This document shows positions 34,955 to 46,836 of a stretch of DNA of 64,000 nt, one piece after another. Position 1 is the first letter of the stretch. Each line of letters starts with the position of its first letter. Source of the stretch: Calliopum simillimum (taxonomy: Eukaryota; Arthropoda; Insecta; Diptera; Lauxaniidae); assembly GCA_951812925.1 (NCBI GenBank), contig OX638368.1:113917309-113981308 (forward strand). The letters run 5' to 3'. A model generated the notes under the pieces. The model was not told the DNA's origin. It made no database searches and worked only from the letters and a program-made list of their open reading frames with translations. The translations under genes and the position numbers were made by a program.

Positions 34955-36195
34955 AAGGGTTAATTAAATTTGGAAAAGGTTTAATTTGTTTGGAAAAGTT
35001 TTAATTTGATTTAGAAAAGGTTTAATTTAAATTGGAAAATGTTGAATTTGATCTGAGAATGGGTTGATTTGAATGAAGATCAGATTAATCGGAAAAGGTT
35101 TAATTTGATTTAGAAGTGGTTTATTTTGATCTAAAAATGGGATAATTTGAACGAAGATCATGTTAGTTTAAATTGGAAAAGGTTTAATTTATGTTGGAAA
35201 GGTGTAATTTGATTTTGAAAAGGTTTAATTCGATTTTGAAAAGGTTTAATTTGATTTGGAAAAGGTCTAGTTTGATCTGAAAATGGGGGGTCAATGAAGA
35301 TCAGATTAATAGGAAAAGGTTTGGTTTGATTTAGAAAAGGTTTATTTTGATCTAAATTAGGGTTCAGGTTAAGTCGATTGAGAAAAGGTTTAATTTGATT
35401 TAGATCTGAAGATTTGATTTAGATCTAAAGATTTGATTTGGAAAATATTTAATTTGATCTAAATGAAGATCAGATTCATTGGAAAAGGTATAATTTGATT
35501 TGGAAAAGGTTTAATTTGATCTAAAAAAAGGGTAATTTGAACGAAGATCAGGATGATTTGATTTGGAAAAGGTTTAATTTATTACAATATGATTTGGAAA
35601 AAGTTCTTTTGATTTTTAAAAGGTTTAAATTTGATTTGGAAAAGGTTTAATTTGATCTGAAAAAATTAATTTTAATCTAAAATTGATTTCAGGTTAATTT
35701 GATTGGGAAAAGGTTTAATTTGATTTAGATGTGAAGATTTGATTCTGATCTGAAAATGGGTTGATTTGAATAAAGGTCAAATTCTTTGGAAAAGGTTTTA
35801 TTTGATTTGGAAAAGGATTAATTTTATTTGGAAAAGGTGGAATTCGATCTGAAAACGGATTGTTTCGAATGAAGTTCAGATTAATCGGAAAATATTTGAT
35901 TTGATTTAGAAAAGGTTTCTTTAATCTAAAAATGGGTTATTTTGAACGTATATGAGGTTAATTTCATTAAGAAAAGGTTTTATTTAATTTGGAAAGGTTT
36001 TATTTTGTTTAGAAAAAAATTCGTTTGATTTGGAAAAGGTTTGATTTTATTTTTAAAAGGTTTAATTTTAAATTGGAAAAGTTTAATTTGAATTGGAAAA
36101 GGTTTAGTTTGAATTGAAAAAAAAAGATTTATTTTGATATGAAAATTGGTTTGTTTGAATGAAGATCACGTTAATTTGATTTGGAAGAGGATTGA
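34955..36195 (+). repeat. 1.2-kb minisatellite with irregular higher-order structure
   Basis: The basic unit is close to GGAAAAGGTTTAATTTGATT, about 21 bp, repeated dozens of times with changes. Every 170-400 bp a different block appears (GATCTGAAAATGGGTTGATT then GAATGAAGATCAGATTAAT; anchors near 35075, 35296, 35465, 35871, 36161), giving a loose higher-order pattern. No open reading frame. It is flanked by ordinary AT-rich intron. Confidence 0.9.
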
Positions 36196-36199
36196 CTTA

Positions 36200-39100
36200 G
36201 AGTGATAAGCCTGTATAGGGCGGATAAACAATAAATTTGCCTAAATAAAGAATTAGAAATTACGTACTATTTATGTCACCTTGATTCAATACCATATATT
36301 TCCAGTTTGTTATTTAAATATTTGCATTGCTCATTCCTAACTTTGTTGTTTATTCACGTAGGTCAGTTATGCGCTCTAAAAGAAAAGCCTGTTTTTGTCA
36401 ACAAGCTGTGAGTCAGCTCAACATTAACTTATTTGTGATAAACGTGTTTCATATAGATTATAGCCATTAATTTTTCAAATGTGGTGACGACTTTCAATTG
36501 ACAATTGACACAGTTTCAGCCAAACCTCAATGTTATGAAGATGAGGACATGACTCAAAATTTAAATTTTATTGAATCGGAAACAAAAAATTGTTTCCGAT
36601 GTTTTCTGATAGAATTTCCAAAATCCTCCGAATAAAATAAATAATATTTTTATAAAACTTTAATTCTTTATAAAAATTTAGTTCAAAACTTTTTCATTCA
36701 TGATTACGCTTAAGTTACATTTTCGCTTTTCACCACATTATTCACAAATGTGCGTCTGTAATGACATCATAATTGTGAATGTCGTCGTTTAATTGGTTTG
36801 CTGTAATCTTTGTTCCCAAACATTAAATCATCTTGCGAAGACAACGACGACAACGTGCATAGCAATTTTATGCGATCTCAAAGATCTCCCGCTTTCGACT
36901 CTGGTCTGACCTGGTGCTGACATTAACGCAAGAAAAACAACAACTGAAGAAAAAAATGCAAAACAATTCAACTTCAAACGTGCAATTGAAGTTCAAGTTT
37001 GTTTTTGTTTTTATTTTTTATTTGGCATTTTCATTTCTTATTTCTTGGCTAATTAAAATGTTGAGAAACCGCCGACACAAGCTCGAAAACGATGCATGAC
37101 TCAGGCAGGCAGGCATGATGCATGAGCAGCAACAGCGTCGATTGTCGCTAAAAACACTACAGAGGTCAAGTTCATGAACGTACGTACGTACTACTCGTAC
37201 AATGTACAAACTCCCTCTGTTGTTTACTTCCTTCCGTCCTTTCTTTCATTACAACAAAAATACAACGCACAATGGGGCGTTTACGTGCATTTGATTGTTA
37301 GTTACCTGATACTCCTGATGTTGTTTTTGTTGTTAAATGATGTTGCAAAACAACAACAACAATCTCTCTATTGAATTCCCAGCATAGAGGAGTGTTGTAA
37401 TGCATGTATTTTACTTTAACTTTTAGCCAGGCAGCACCACCAACCACTTTCAACATACGAGTTGTGTCTATGCTGAATATACAGACGCTTGGACAGAGTT
37501 TTGCAAAACGGACGTACGTACTCATACTTATGTACTGTTTACATTGCACGCAACATTTTAATATGCGAGAAAAATTTTAAATTCAATAGCGCCATATGGT
37601 CAGGGGAGGAGGGGGGATGTTTGATTATGAATGCATATTGCATAAAATGCGGTTTTTTTGTTTTATGTTCATGGTCATTTTGTGCAAGTTCAATAAAATA
37701 AACTTTTATGCAAAGAAATCTGTATATTTTACTTGAACATATTGAAATGAAAATCATGCAGAAGGTAGAAAAAGTTCAACCCCTTTTTAACTGCCTTAAA
37801 CCCAACATATTGGCTTTATATTTATTTTTTTTTATTCTGGAGTGGTTAACAACTCTTTAAGTTGAATTAAGTGTATTAATAATTAAGAAAATTTATTAAT
37901 TACTAATGAATACTCTTAAAAATTTTCAACCACATAAATTTGTTTCACGGAAACATGTACTTTTTGCCATCTCTACTCAAGAGTCCTCACATTTGAAGTC
38001 ACTATTTAGTTTATTTAAAACATCCCATATGTAAACTTATTGAAATCCTTGTTGTTCTTGCAATAGGGATCATATATAAAAAAAGGTAAAATTTCGCCTT
38101 TAAACTTTATCAAACGGCGCACAATGGTCTAGAATGTGATTGTGACCGGCTTATACGAATTTTCGGCTCATTTGTATTATAAATATATTTACTAGAACAC
38201 TGAGAAAACAATATGATTATATACACCAAAATTTGGTAATAATTTACAAATGATATAGGCGAATTGAATACATAATACTATTTTATATATTGAACAGCAT
38301 ATTTGAGCAATACTATTGGTTCAACCATATATTCGTTAATAATTACCAAATACATGTTTGAATCTAAAGACCTTTCTTATGATTAATCTTTGTATTTATT
38401 AGGAACTAAAATGGCAATATTTGCTACGATCACGGCGACATAATAAAATAAAATATTTGCCATAAATTTAAAAAAAGAAACACAAAACAAAAAAATCTTG
38501 TCTGTGTGGGGATCGAACTTATTCCTCCAGGGCGTTTTATTTTTAGTTAGATGCTACCATATATTTACCACCTACATTTGCAACTTTGGTTCATTGCAAT
38601 CGTAACAAGGAATCCATGTATGTATAGCGAATTCGAACTATGCAACGGGTATTGAATTCTTTAAACCTCTGGACGCAATGACCGCATGTAAATTACTGAA
38701 TCTTACAGCTTAACAGTCAAAACTATATTATAACTAAAGTTTTTCTATATATGTATATATAATATCATTTTTAGCCCAATCAACAATATTTCAAGGTCTA
38801 ATTGAAGGCATATTAATATTTACCGAAAATTGTTAATTACACTGTGCAACATAAAAATTTGAATTTGATCTCGATAACTTTAATATCATAAAGCTTAAAG
38901 CAGTGTAAAGCAGCTGAAAACCATATTTAATGCTTTATTCTTCTTGCACACTTACTTTAAGAGCCTTAAGAGTTCTGATAAATGGCTTAGCTACAACAAC
39001 TATAAAAATCACCCGCTATATCAGCCTCTGTAACGTTCAATTCAATGCGATTACAGTCAAGTGCTCAAGGCACTGGCCATATGTGTATTTTTAGCACTAA

Positions 39101-40175
39101 GCCTCATACATTTTTTTACAGTAAAAATGCGTTATGGCATTTCAAAAGTAAATATGTATTATTATTAAATCTAGGCTTTAGGCAAAAAATACAACAATTT
39201 TTCATAATCGCACATTAATCTTTATTCGAATATTTTCAAAATCTTTGCTTATTAGCAGCTGTATTTGACATAATTTCAAATTGAGCACTTTAATTAAAAT
39301 TTAATGTATTCGTTAACATAGAAATTACTTTAAAAACCACTCAATTTATAGCATCATTAAACTAAAACCCATAATAACAATCACATTACTGTGCAATTAT
39401 TTATGAAAAAAACAAAAAAAAAAAAACAACTTTTCTAGATTTCTCATGATGATGATGAATGAATCACACAACACAGATTATACTACATGGCACTGACCTA
39501 TAATACAACACAACTATTTATTTATATTTTATGTTTTCTTTTTGTTGTTTTTATTTATTTTTAATGGAACAATATCACAAATGAAGAAATAAAAAAAAAG
39601 TTTACTAAAGATCTGATAAATATGAAAACAAAGTTCAAAATAATTACATTTTTATATGCAAATTTATTAATGGAATTATCTCCAGAACAATAAACTAAAT
39701 AAACAAAGCGAGAATACTAAAAATAAATACAATGTATGGTGGTACCATGTAATTAAAAATGTATAGACAGATTGAGAAGAACAAATAATTGATTGGCTTA
39801 TTAGCATGGAATACAAATAATTGGGTATTTTAAGAATGTGTATTAAATAGAGATAACATTGTTATGTACTCAGTCAATGGTATTATGAATATTGAAAAAA
39901 AATTAAGAAATTGAGCTGCTAATATTGGTGGGAATCTGCGAACAATTCTATAATATAAAAAAAAACCTTTATATATTTTTAACAACCCAACAAAAAGTGA
40001 TTATCATTGAATCGTATAAAAGACACACGATCTTTATACAATATTTTCGGTCAAAAAACATACATTTTCGTATGGAAAACTTTTACACAGCCAGCAAATA
40101 GTTTGGGAGTGAAATTCAAACCGAATTGGAATGAGTACACATCCACACCAAATTTGGTATAAAATCTATTCTACA
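36200..40175. other. Intron, mostly unique-looking
   Basis: Contains a tRNA-like fragment (38505) and a short inverted pair, ATTTGGTAATAATT at 38231 and its complement at 38338. A (GTAC) patch lies at 37181-37200. No exon recognised. Confidence 0.55.
38505..38575 (-). mobile_element. tRNA-like fragment with good B box
   Basis: Minus strand: B box GTTCGATCC within AGTTCGATCCCCACAC. The upstream TAGCATCTAACT is a poor A box. Probably a decayed SINE head. Confidence 0.4.
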
Positions 40176-40179
40176 ACTT

Positions 40180-40690
40180 CCCGACAAGAAATTAGTTCAG
40201 GAATTTTGGATTAGAATCAGATCCGGATCAGGTATTCCTTAATACGGCCATCTGATCAGTTCCTCATAAGGATCTGATACCAAAAATCTAAATACGGTCC
40301 AAGTGCGTTACTTAAATCAGTATCGCATCAAAATTGCAGAATTAAATAAATATTCCATATCAAAACGACCACAGAAAGTTTTCTCAAACACATTTTAGGT
40401 GGTTATCATGTTTATATCATAAAAAATGCTACAAAATGTTTTAGAAAAACGTTTTGTTGCCGGATTAAATTAAAATTAATTTATATGGATATGATCCGAT
40501 CCTCAATAATAAATATATTACCTACTTTTCTGATGAGGACCTGAAATATTCTGATCCGTTCCTGAAAACTTTATGGGATCCGGATCAAGTCCATTTCATA
40601 TGAGATGTGACGTTCCTGACTCTTTCCTGATCATTCTTCAGGCAAGTCTGATCCGAATCGGATCTCAACATGAACTTTTTTCTAGTCGGG
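40180..40690 (-). mobile_element. CCCGAC-ended MITE, copy 2 (inverted)
   Basis: 511 bp, the reverse complement of 655-1161 with few substitutions and one 4-bp indel. The ends are CCCGACAAGAAATTAGTTCA and ...CTAGTCGGG, flanked by tt (40178-40179, 40691-40692). Superfamily unknown: a 2-bp duplication that is not TA (cg in copy 1, tt here) is unusual. Confidence 0.82.
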
Positions 40691-41072
40691 TTGGTATACA
40701 AACCGTTTATACTTGTTCGTATAATATATATACAAATAAAGTATACATATAATTTGCACTATTTTGGATTAATTTTGATAGTATCACCATACAAAAATCT
40801 TTTATACGATTTTTGTATAGATTTTATATTTAAGTTCATATGAAAGTATTTTAAACCATTTTATGCAAAATTCATATTGTGATATATAAACCAATTTTAC
40901 ATAATTTTCGAATAAATATTTCGGAATTACAAAATGATATTGCTACTTACGCAGTATAAATTCTATAATAAAAAATTATCTTACAATAATTACATGTGTT
41001 TATTCATTTTAAGAGAAACCAATTTTATAAATTACATAAAAAATTTTCAAATAAATATTTCCTTGAAGCATA

Positions 41073-41222
41073 AATGTGTCGTTAAATATCAAAACTGCCC
41101 AAGTCCCTCTCTGATATGCAGTCAAAGTAAGATAAATTAATATAAAATTATTGAAATTTATTTTATTTTGCCTACATATCAGAGAGGGACTTAGGCAGTT
41201 TTGATATTTAACGACACAAATG
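41073..41222. repeat. Long hairpin, about 50-bp arms
   Basis: GTGTCGTTAAATATCAAAAC continuing with TGCCCAAGTCCCTCTCTGAT (left, from 41077) is mirrored at 41172-41218 with one or two mismatches; the loop is about 45 bp. It could be a tiny MITE or a source of a stem-loop RNA from the intron. Confidence 0.75.
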
Positions 41223-41379
41223 TACTTTTTGTCATTTTTATCTAACATGAAATCGACCGATACGGCTTCACAAAATGGCCCATAACTTGGACATTCCTTA
41301 ACCAATTTTCATATTCTGAACTTTTTTGGAAAGGTGGTAAACCAGCAAAGAAAACTAAGCCTAGGCTAAGACCAATACC

Positions 41380-41760
41380 ATAGCAGCCTTGGTTTTGGAC
41401 ATTCAGTCCTGGTCTTGGTTTTGATATTGAGCCTTGGTCTTGGGCGTAAGTCTTGGTTTCGGTCGTGATAAAATTTCTGAAGATCGTTGAGTATTCAAAA
41501 AATCCAAACCTTATTTTTCCCAAAGCAGTTGGGTTTTTAAGATGTCAAATTGTGGTTTTAGAGATGATTTTATGCTTGAAAGGGGAGTGACACACTTATT
41601 AACTTTTAATTTTCAAAGACTGAAAAGCAGTCTTGGTCTTGATGATCATCGTGAACAAGATTACAGCAGTCTTGGTTTTGGTCTTGATATTTTACCAGCT
41701 TCTTGGTCTTGATCTCGAAAAATTACTAAGAGCAAGACTAATTTTGCTCTTCACTAATAA
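41380..41760 (+). repeat. Cryptic TTGGTCTTGG repeat
   Basis: CTTGGTTTTGG, CTTGGTCTTGG, GTCTTGGTTTCGG and similar words recur about a dozen times, irregularly spaced, on the same strand. It is low-complexity drift rather than a clean tandem array. Confidence 0.6.
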
Positions 41761-41887
41761 AAACTCTGCATGGCAAAACGTAAAGTTTTCCCTAGACTCA
41801 AAAAATTGTGTAAAAGGTCTTACAATATATCAAGGAACATATTTCAATTGGAATCAGCAAATTTTTCTTTGGCGACACATCTTAATA

Positions 41888-42087
41888 CACAGTAAAAATT
41901 TTAGTTTAATTTTAAAATAAAAAAAAAAAAATATTAATTTTAAACTATTTTGGAATAAATTTCATACTTTTTTGGAATAAATTTCAAACTTTTCCAGAAA
42001 AAAATCGAAATTTAATACCAAAAAAGTTTAAAATCAATACTAAAGGAATTCAAAAGTCAGAAAAGTAAACTATCATTTTTTAGTGTG
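41888..42087 (+). mobile_element. CACAG-ended MITE copy M5, next to the kinase exon
   Basis: Exactly 200 bp, with TA on both sides (41886-41887, 42088-42089). Ends CACAGTAAAAATTTTAG and TATCATTTTTTAGTGTG are inverted repeats. It ends 149 bp from the kinase exon, inside the downstream intron close to the donor site. Confidence 0.82.
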
Positions 42088-42235
42088 TACAACTGTGCCA
42101 CATGCTGAGCCATTTTTATATGAAGAACATTATGGAATTTTTTTTGACCTCACAAATATTTAGTTCTGAATAAATTTTCACAGATTCTTTCTTAATGCCA
42201 TTACCTTAAGATAAAACATGAAAAAAACAACTCAC

Positions 42236-42357
42236 CTTAAAATATTTGGATGTGATAATTTATTAAGAAGTTGAACTTCTCGCAGCATATTTGGTCGATT
42301 TGCACGTAATTGATTCATTTTCAGTACCATAACTTGTCCAGTTGTACGATGTGTGAC
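42236..42357 (-). CDS. cdi: Internal exon of a TESK-family protein kinase (center divider orthologue), kinase N-lobe
   Basis: This is the only cellular coding sequence I can support. Read on the minus strand, a T-rich tract ending in TTTTAG precedes the exon and GTGAGT follows it. The 122 bp encode 40 residues plus the first two bases of a split codon (AG, phase 2), with no stop. The peptide contains [19 protein letters not shown], followed by [14 protein letters not shown]13 of the exon matches the catalytic beta-3 lysine and E27 matches the alpha-C glutamate of kinases. The wording ([26 protein letters not shown]) is that of TESK1/TESK2, dual-specificity kinases that phosphorylate cofilin, and of fly center divider. 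The split AG codon fits the arginine that precedes FMGVC in this family. Neither the preceding glycine-loop exon nor the following exon was found in the window, so both flanking introns are very long. TESK family is near certain; the symbol rests on orthology from memory. Confidence 0.92.
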
Positions 42358-42359
42358 CT

Positions 42360-44340
42360 AAAATGAAAATAAAAAAAATTAAAACATTTTATTATTAAAA
42401 TTGTTAACAAGACAAATATGTTGCATGTGAAAATAAATAACATGAGGTATGAGTTGTTAACAAAAAACTCCGCCAATGGAATTTTCGTAGTAAGTAATTT
42501 AAGCAACATTGTTGTCTGTCAATGCTAAAAAATTAAAACAAAAAATAATATATGATTTCAGAAATTAAAAAAAAACCCATTATACTGTTGTAAACACAAT
42601 AAATTTTGTTTTAAATACAAAAATCATGTCAGACAAAGTTAAAAATTGCTAATTTTTCATGCTGACAATAAATGTCGTTTATAGACAGACAGCAATATGA
42701 CATTGTTGAGTACGTAGCCACCTTTTTTGTTTTATCGCAAATATTTATTGTTGTAATATTTTAAAAAGTAATTGCTTTGTGTAATAAATTGGCAATATTT
42801 CTAAAATATGTATGTTTGTACAATAAAACAACTTGTGTTAGTTATAAGGCTGAATTTAAGATGACCTCCTGAAAATTTGTATGGCATTGTCATAGTTATG
42901 ATTCAAAAAATATTGTGCTATAATTTTATTCAATATTAATTTGATGAGAACTTCATTATTTTTACCTTATATGCATCAAAACAGATTTTAAAATATTGCG
43001 CAATATAGATATTGCGCAAAAAAATTGTGCAATATAAACATTTTCATTTTTACTTTTTCGAAAAGTTAAATAATAGCTATGATAAATATCTAACTTGGTT
43101 GCTTTTTTTTTGTACATAATTTTATCAGTGTTAATAATAAAAGTTTTATCACAAAGCATAACGTAAATCAATTGAAAAAACTACATTTCAGATATCAATC
43201 TCAGACACGTGACTTATATTAATAAATAAATGATTTTCATCATATCAGCCGAAATTGAAATTGTTTTATCTAGGAAAAAAAAAATCAAAAAATTTAAAAA
43301 AGTTGCCATTTGTAGCAAATCAATGAAGCGGAAAAGATTTTCCGGTCTACGCAACGATTTTCATCATCAACAACATCATGATTTCACTACAGCAACAACA
43401 TTCCTGCGTGCCTACGTCAATTGAAATGTTGGCAATTGAAAATTCAAAATCAATAAAAACCATCAGACAGTTAAACCGACAAGCAGCAGACAGACAGTAG
43501 CTAAACAGCAGCAGCAAATGCAGATGCTGCCAGCAGACAACATGGCAACAACAGTCCAGTCGCCATTCGCTCTTTTGTTGACATAGCGAGCGACTGCTAC
43601 TAACTACCAACTACCAACCATGGCACACAAAAACCACACACAACATACGCTGCTGCTGCATGTTGTTGCGGTTGCAAGTATAAATGCAATTTAGAGTTGC
43701 GCCTCAAAGGATTCTAGCGGGTCATTAAATTAAAAACCATTAAATTGTGGTAAAGGTGTGAAGTTTACAACAAATTGTAAATTCCCCAAAAGCGGCAAAA
43801 TATTTGAGCAATGTTTGTTTTCAGGATTTTTTGCGCAGCAACGCATTTTAGACTTTTTTAGAAACTTCAAAATAATTTTATGAATCTGGAAGATACATTT
43901 TTTAAATGATTTTGATGCTTGCTTTGGTACAATTGTTTAGTGCCTTTTAAAAACGTCACTGTCCTGTTCAGTTATTTTTTTAATTTTGGAACATGTTAAA
44001 TAATTTCTACTGCATTATTGCAGAGTTTTTGTCGCTTAAGTCTATTGCCATGCAAGATGAATTTTTGTCAGTCCTCTGACATGATTTAAATAATACATTC
44101 ACGTCTATTTTTGATTCAATTCGTGTAGTGAATGTAATGAAGTGGTGAAATATGCAGAAAAATAAACTAAGGACACCGTTTAAACTTCAGTCCTCTGGAA
44201 GTTATTTTTTCTACAACTGTTTTTTTGGACAGAAAATGATTTACATACATTACTTACTACCAATAAACATGGATCAAATGACGTTATTGGTTTGAGCTTG
44301 CAAATCAGTGTGTTTATGTATAACACCAACAAAATTACAA
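42360..44340. other. Intron upstream of the kinase exon, unique-looking
   Basis: Acceptor tract at its left edge, CAG-rich stretch 43480-43560. No repeat family recognised. Confidence 0.55.
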
Positions 44341-44346
44341 AAAAAC

Positions 44347-45296
44347 TACCCTACACTGCATTTCAAGTACGACTTCTTGACTGAATTCACTTGATCAAAA
44401 ATTGTTCCAAGCATCTGTGCGAAATTAGATTTTATTATCTTGAAAAAAATTTTCAGTACAGCATTTTGAAACTTTTGCTCATATGGGAGATGCCACGTCC
44501 TCTTCTCCGAGCTTATCTAGTTTTTGCTTAGAGCTTCGATTTGCTGTCCTTAGTGTCTGAGTGAAATTTAGTGAGACCATCTCAAGAAACGCATTCAGCA
44601 TAGCGTTTTGGGTTTTTTGCCCATATTGGAGATACCATGCCCTCTTGTCCGACTTCGCTTAGTTTTTTCTCCGAGCTTGCAAATAATGTTCTTAGTGTTT
44701 GAGTGAAATTTGGTTGGGTTATCTCAAAAAATCTTTTCTATACAGCATTTTGAAACTTTTCCTTATATAGGAGGTGCCACGCTCTCATGTCCGAGTTCGC
44801 TCAGTTTTTTTCAGAGCTTGCATTTATTGATCTAAGTGTTTGAGTACAATTTGATTGAGTTACCTCAAAAAACGCTTTCAGTATAACATTTTGAAACTTT
44901 TGTTTACATGGGAGGTGCCACGCCCTCTAGTCCAAATTCGCCTAGTTTTTGCGTAGAGCTTATACTTACTATCCCTAGTATTTATGTGTATTCTGCTTCT
45001 GTTATTGCAAATATTGCTCTTATTGTTGCATTTTGAATAAATTTTTTGTATGGGCGGTAGGCGACACGTTGACCGATTTTGCTCATTATCAATCCCTCGA
45101 GCTAACTTTTGCGGCAAACCCACTGTACCAAATTTCATGGAATTATCTTGCTTAGTTTTCCCGTTAAAAATATTTCCACAGACAGACAGCCTGCCAGACA
45201 AACAGACGAACATGGCTATATCGCCTCAGGAGGTGACGCTTCCTTCTCTGCACAAACGGAAGGACAAAGTGAGTATACCCTGGGTGTAGGGTATAA
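44347..45296 (-). mobile_element. DINE-1/INE-1-like Helitron relative, copy C with four 142-bp units
   Basis: Starts at CTACCCTACACTGC without the hairpin end seen in the other copies. Central units begin at 44491, 44633, 44775 and 44916 (spacing 142, 142, 141). Then come CCGATTTTGCTCATTATC, a degraded CAGA tract (45180-45210), the CAGGAGGTGACGC block and GGGTGTAGGGTATAA at the right end. Confidence 0.8.
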
Positions 45297-45299
45297 AAA

Positions 45300-46830
45300 A
45301 GGCAAAAATGTATAAGAGAAATACAAAAAATTTATTAAAAGGCTGGTATTTTACTTATTTCTCTGATTCTCAACAAATCTATGCAATAGTTTAAATAAAG
45401 TATGATTAAAAGTTCTTCTGGATTTCGGCAAATGCGTCTGATGAGGATGACCTAAGGTGGGTTCTGAAACGCGTAGATCAGTTTTCCAAAAATATTTTTG
45501 TTCTTTCCACTGTTTTTTGTAATTTTGTTGTTATTTTATGTACTCAAACACATTGAACAGTAAGCTCAAACCTACAATGTCACCTGAAACATTCCTATTT
45601 GAGAAATGTTTCTCAAAAATGTTGAGTTTAGCATAAATTAAGTGACAGTTTCAGCCACTTTCTATTATAATAAAGTATTAGTTGAATAAAAATTTCTATG
45701 AGTTAGCTTTGTGAGCGATTGGTATTTAGGGATTACAAGTTCAAAATTTTATTAAAGTACTGACTAGATTCTTATATGAAACACTGCAATAAAAGTCCAA
45801 TAAAACTTTATCAAAACAAATAAATCATAGAGGGAAAGAAATTTAACGAAACCATGGCATGTGCTGGCGATTAAAAGTATTAAAAAGGAAATTTTCTAAT
45901 AAGATTATAAGGCAATAGAAAAGGGGAAGTTTTTATGATACACGTAGGTTAAAGTCTTATTAAATCTAACTTAAGTATGAATCGAAGCACGATACTTTCA
46001 CATTGTTGAAAATTCGGCAGTGTCTAAAATTGTGCTTTTTTGAATGATATATAAAGGTTAGTCCAAAACCCTTAAAAATACAATAAATTAATGGAGAAGA
46101 TGTGGGAACACGTATTCGTTATATATTTGAAAAACGAAATAAAGAATATTTTGCCACTGTAAAATACCAATTCAAGTTAAATCAAAAATAAAAATTTCGC
46201 AGTATAATAATCAAGCTGTCAAATGCTCGATTGATTTCAGATGAAAATTTCATTGAACAACAAAACAAAGAAAAAGAAAAACTGAAAAAAAAATAAAAAG
46301 AATTGGCAAATAATCGCACAAATAGTTGTTGAAGAAGTTTGGAAACTTGAAAGAAAGAAAAAAAAAATTTGACTTATTTTCATTGACCAACTGTATACTT
46401 AAATATCAGAAGCATGGATTTTTTGAAGAATGATAGAGGAGTTTAAGTAGACATTTTCATTGATTCGCTTGTCAAAGCCTAACGTCAGACATGTCAAGTT
46501 ATTTTCTGTGATTGTGACATGATGTCAATTTGGTATCGAGGAGAAATTGTTATCAAATAGCAAGAAATAAAAGTAAAACGAAAAAAATATCATACACATG
46601 GTATGTCATCAATTGAAAAGTTGCAGAAAAAGTTCAGTCAAGTAGTAAACAAAATGACAAAAAAATTGTTGTTTGGTAGAAATAAATAGAAAATTAAGCG
46701 GAAAATCATGTTCAAGTTAGTATCAACTTTCGGAATGTGATACATCTATCGATAAAATTAATTTCAACTTTAAAACCAATAAAACTTAACTTTGAAAATT
46801 AAAAACTTTTGCGATTTGGTAAACTTATTT
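45300..46830. other. Intron, mostly unique-looking
   Basis: 45438-45480 holds a CTGATGAGGATGACC...GAAACGCG block resembling a retroelement 3' tail. Nothing else recognised. Confidence 0.5.
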
Positions 46831-46836
46831 GTTATA

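Larger units (their letters stand above)
1..42235 (-). other. Intron downstream of the kinase exon (partial), TE-rich
   Basis: The interval starts (minus strand) with the donor GTGAGT at 42231-42235 and runs off the window. No next kinase exon (FMGVC...HQGQLHALTEY in the family) was recognised in it, so the intron is at least 42 kb if the gene is intact. It holds most of the repeats listed here. The alternative is that a short exon was missed by eye. Confidence 0.7.

Noticed and set aside
45438..45470. Hammerhead ribozyme-like core (CTGATGA ... GAAA)
   Set aside because: Stem II does not close well, and the flanks pair with each other rather than forming separate stems I and III with a cleavage UH, so the geometry fails.
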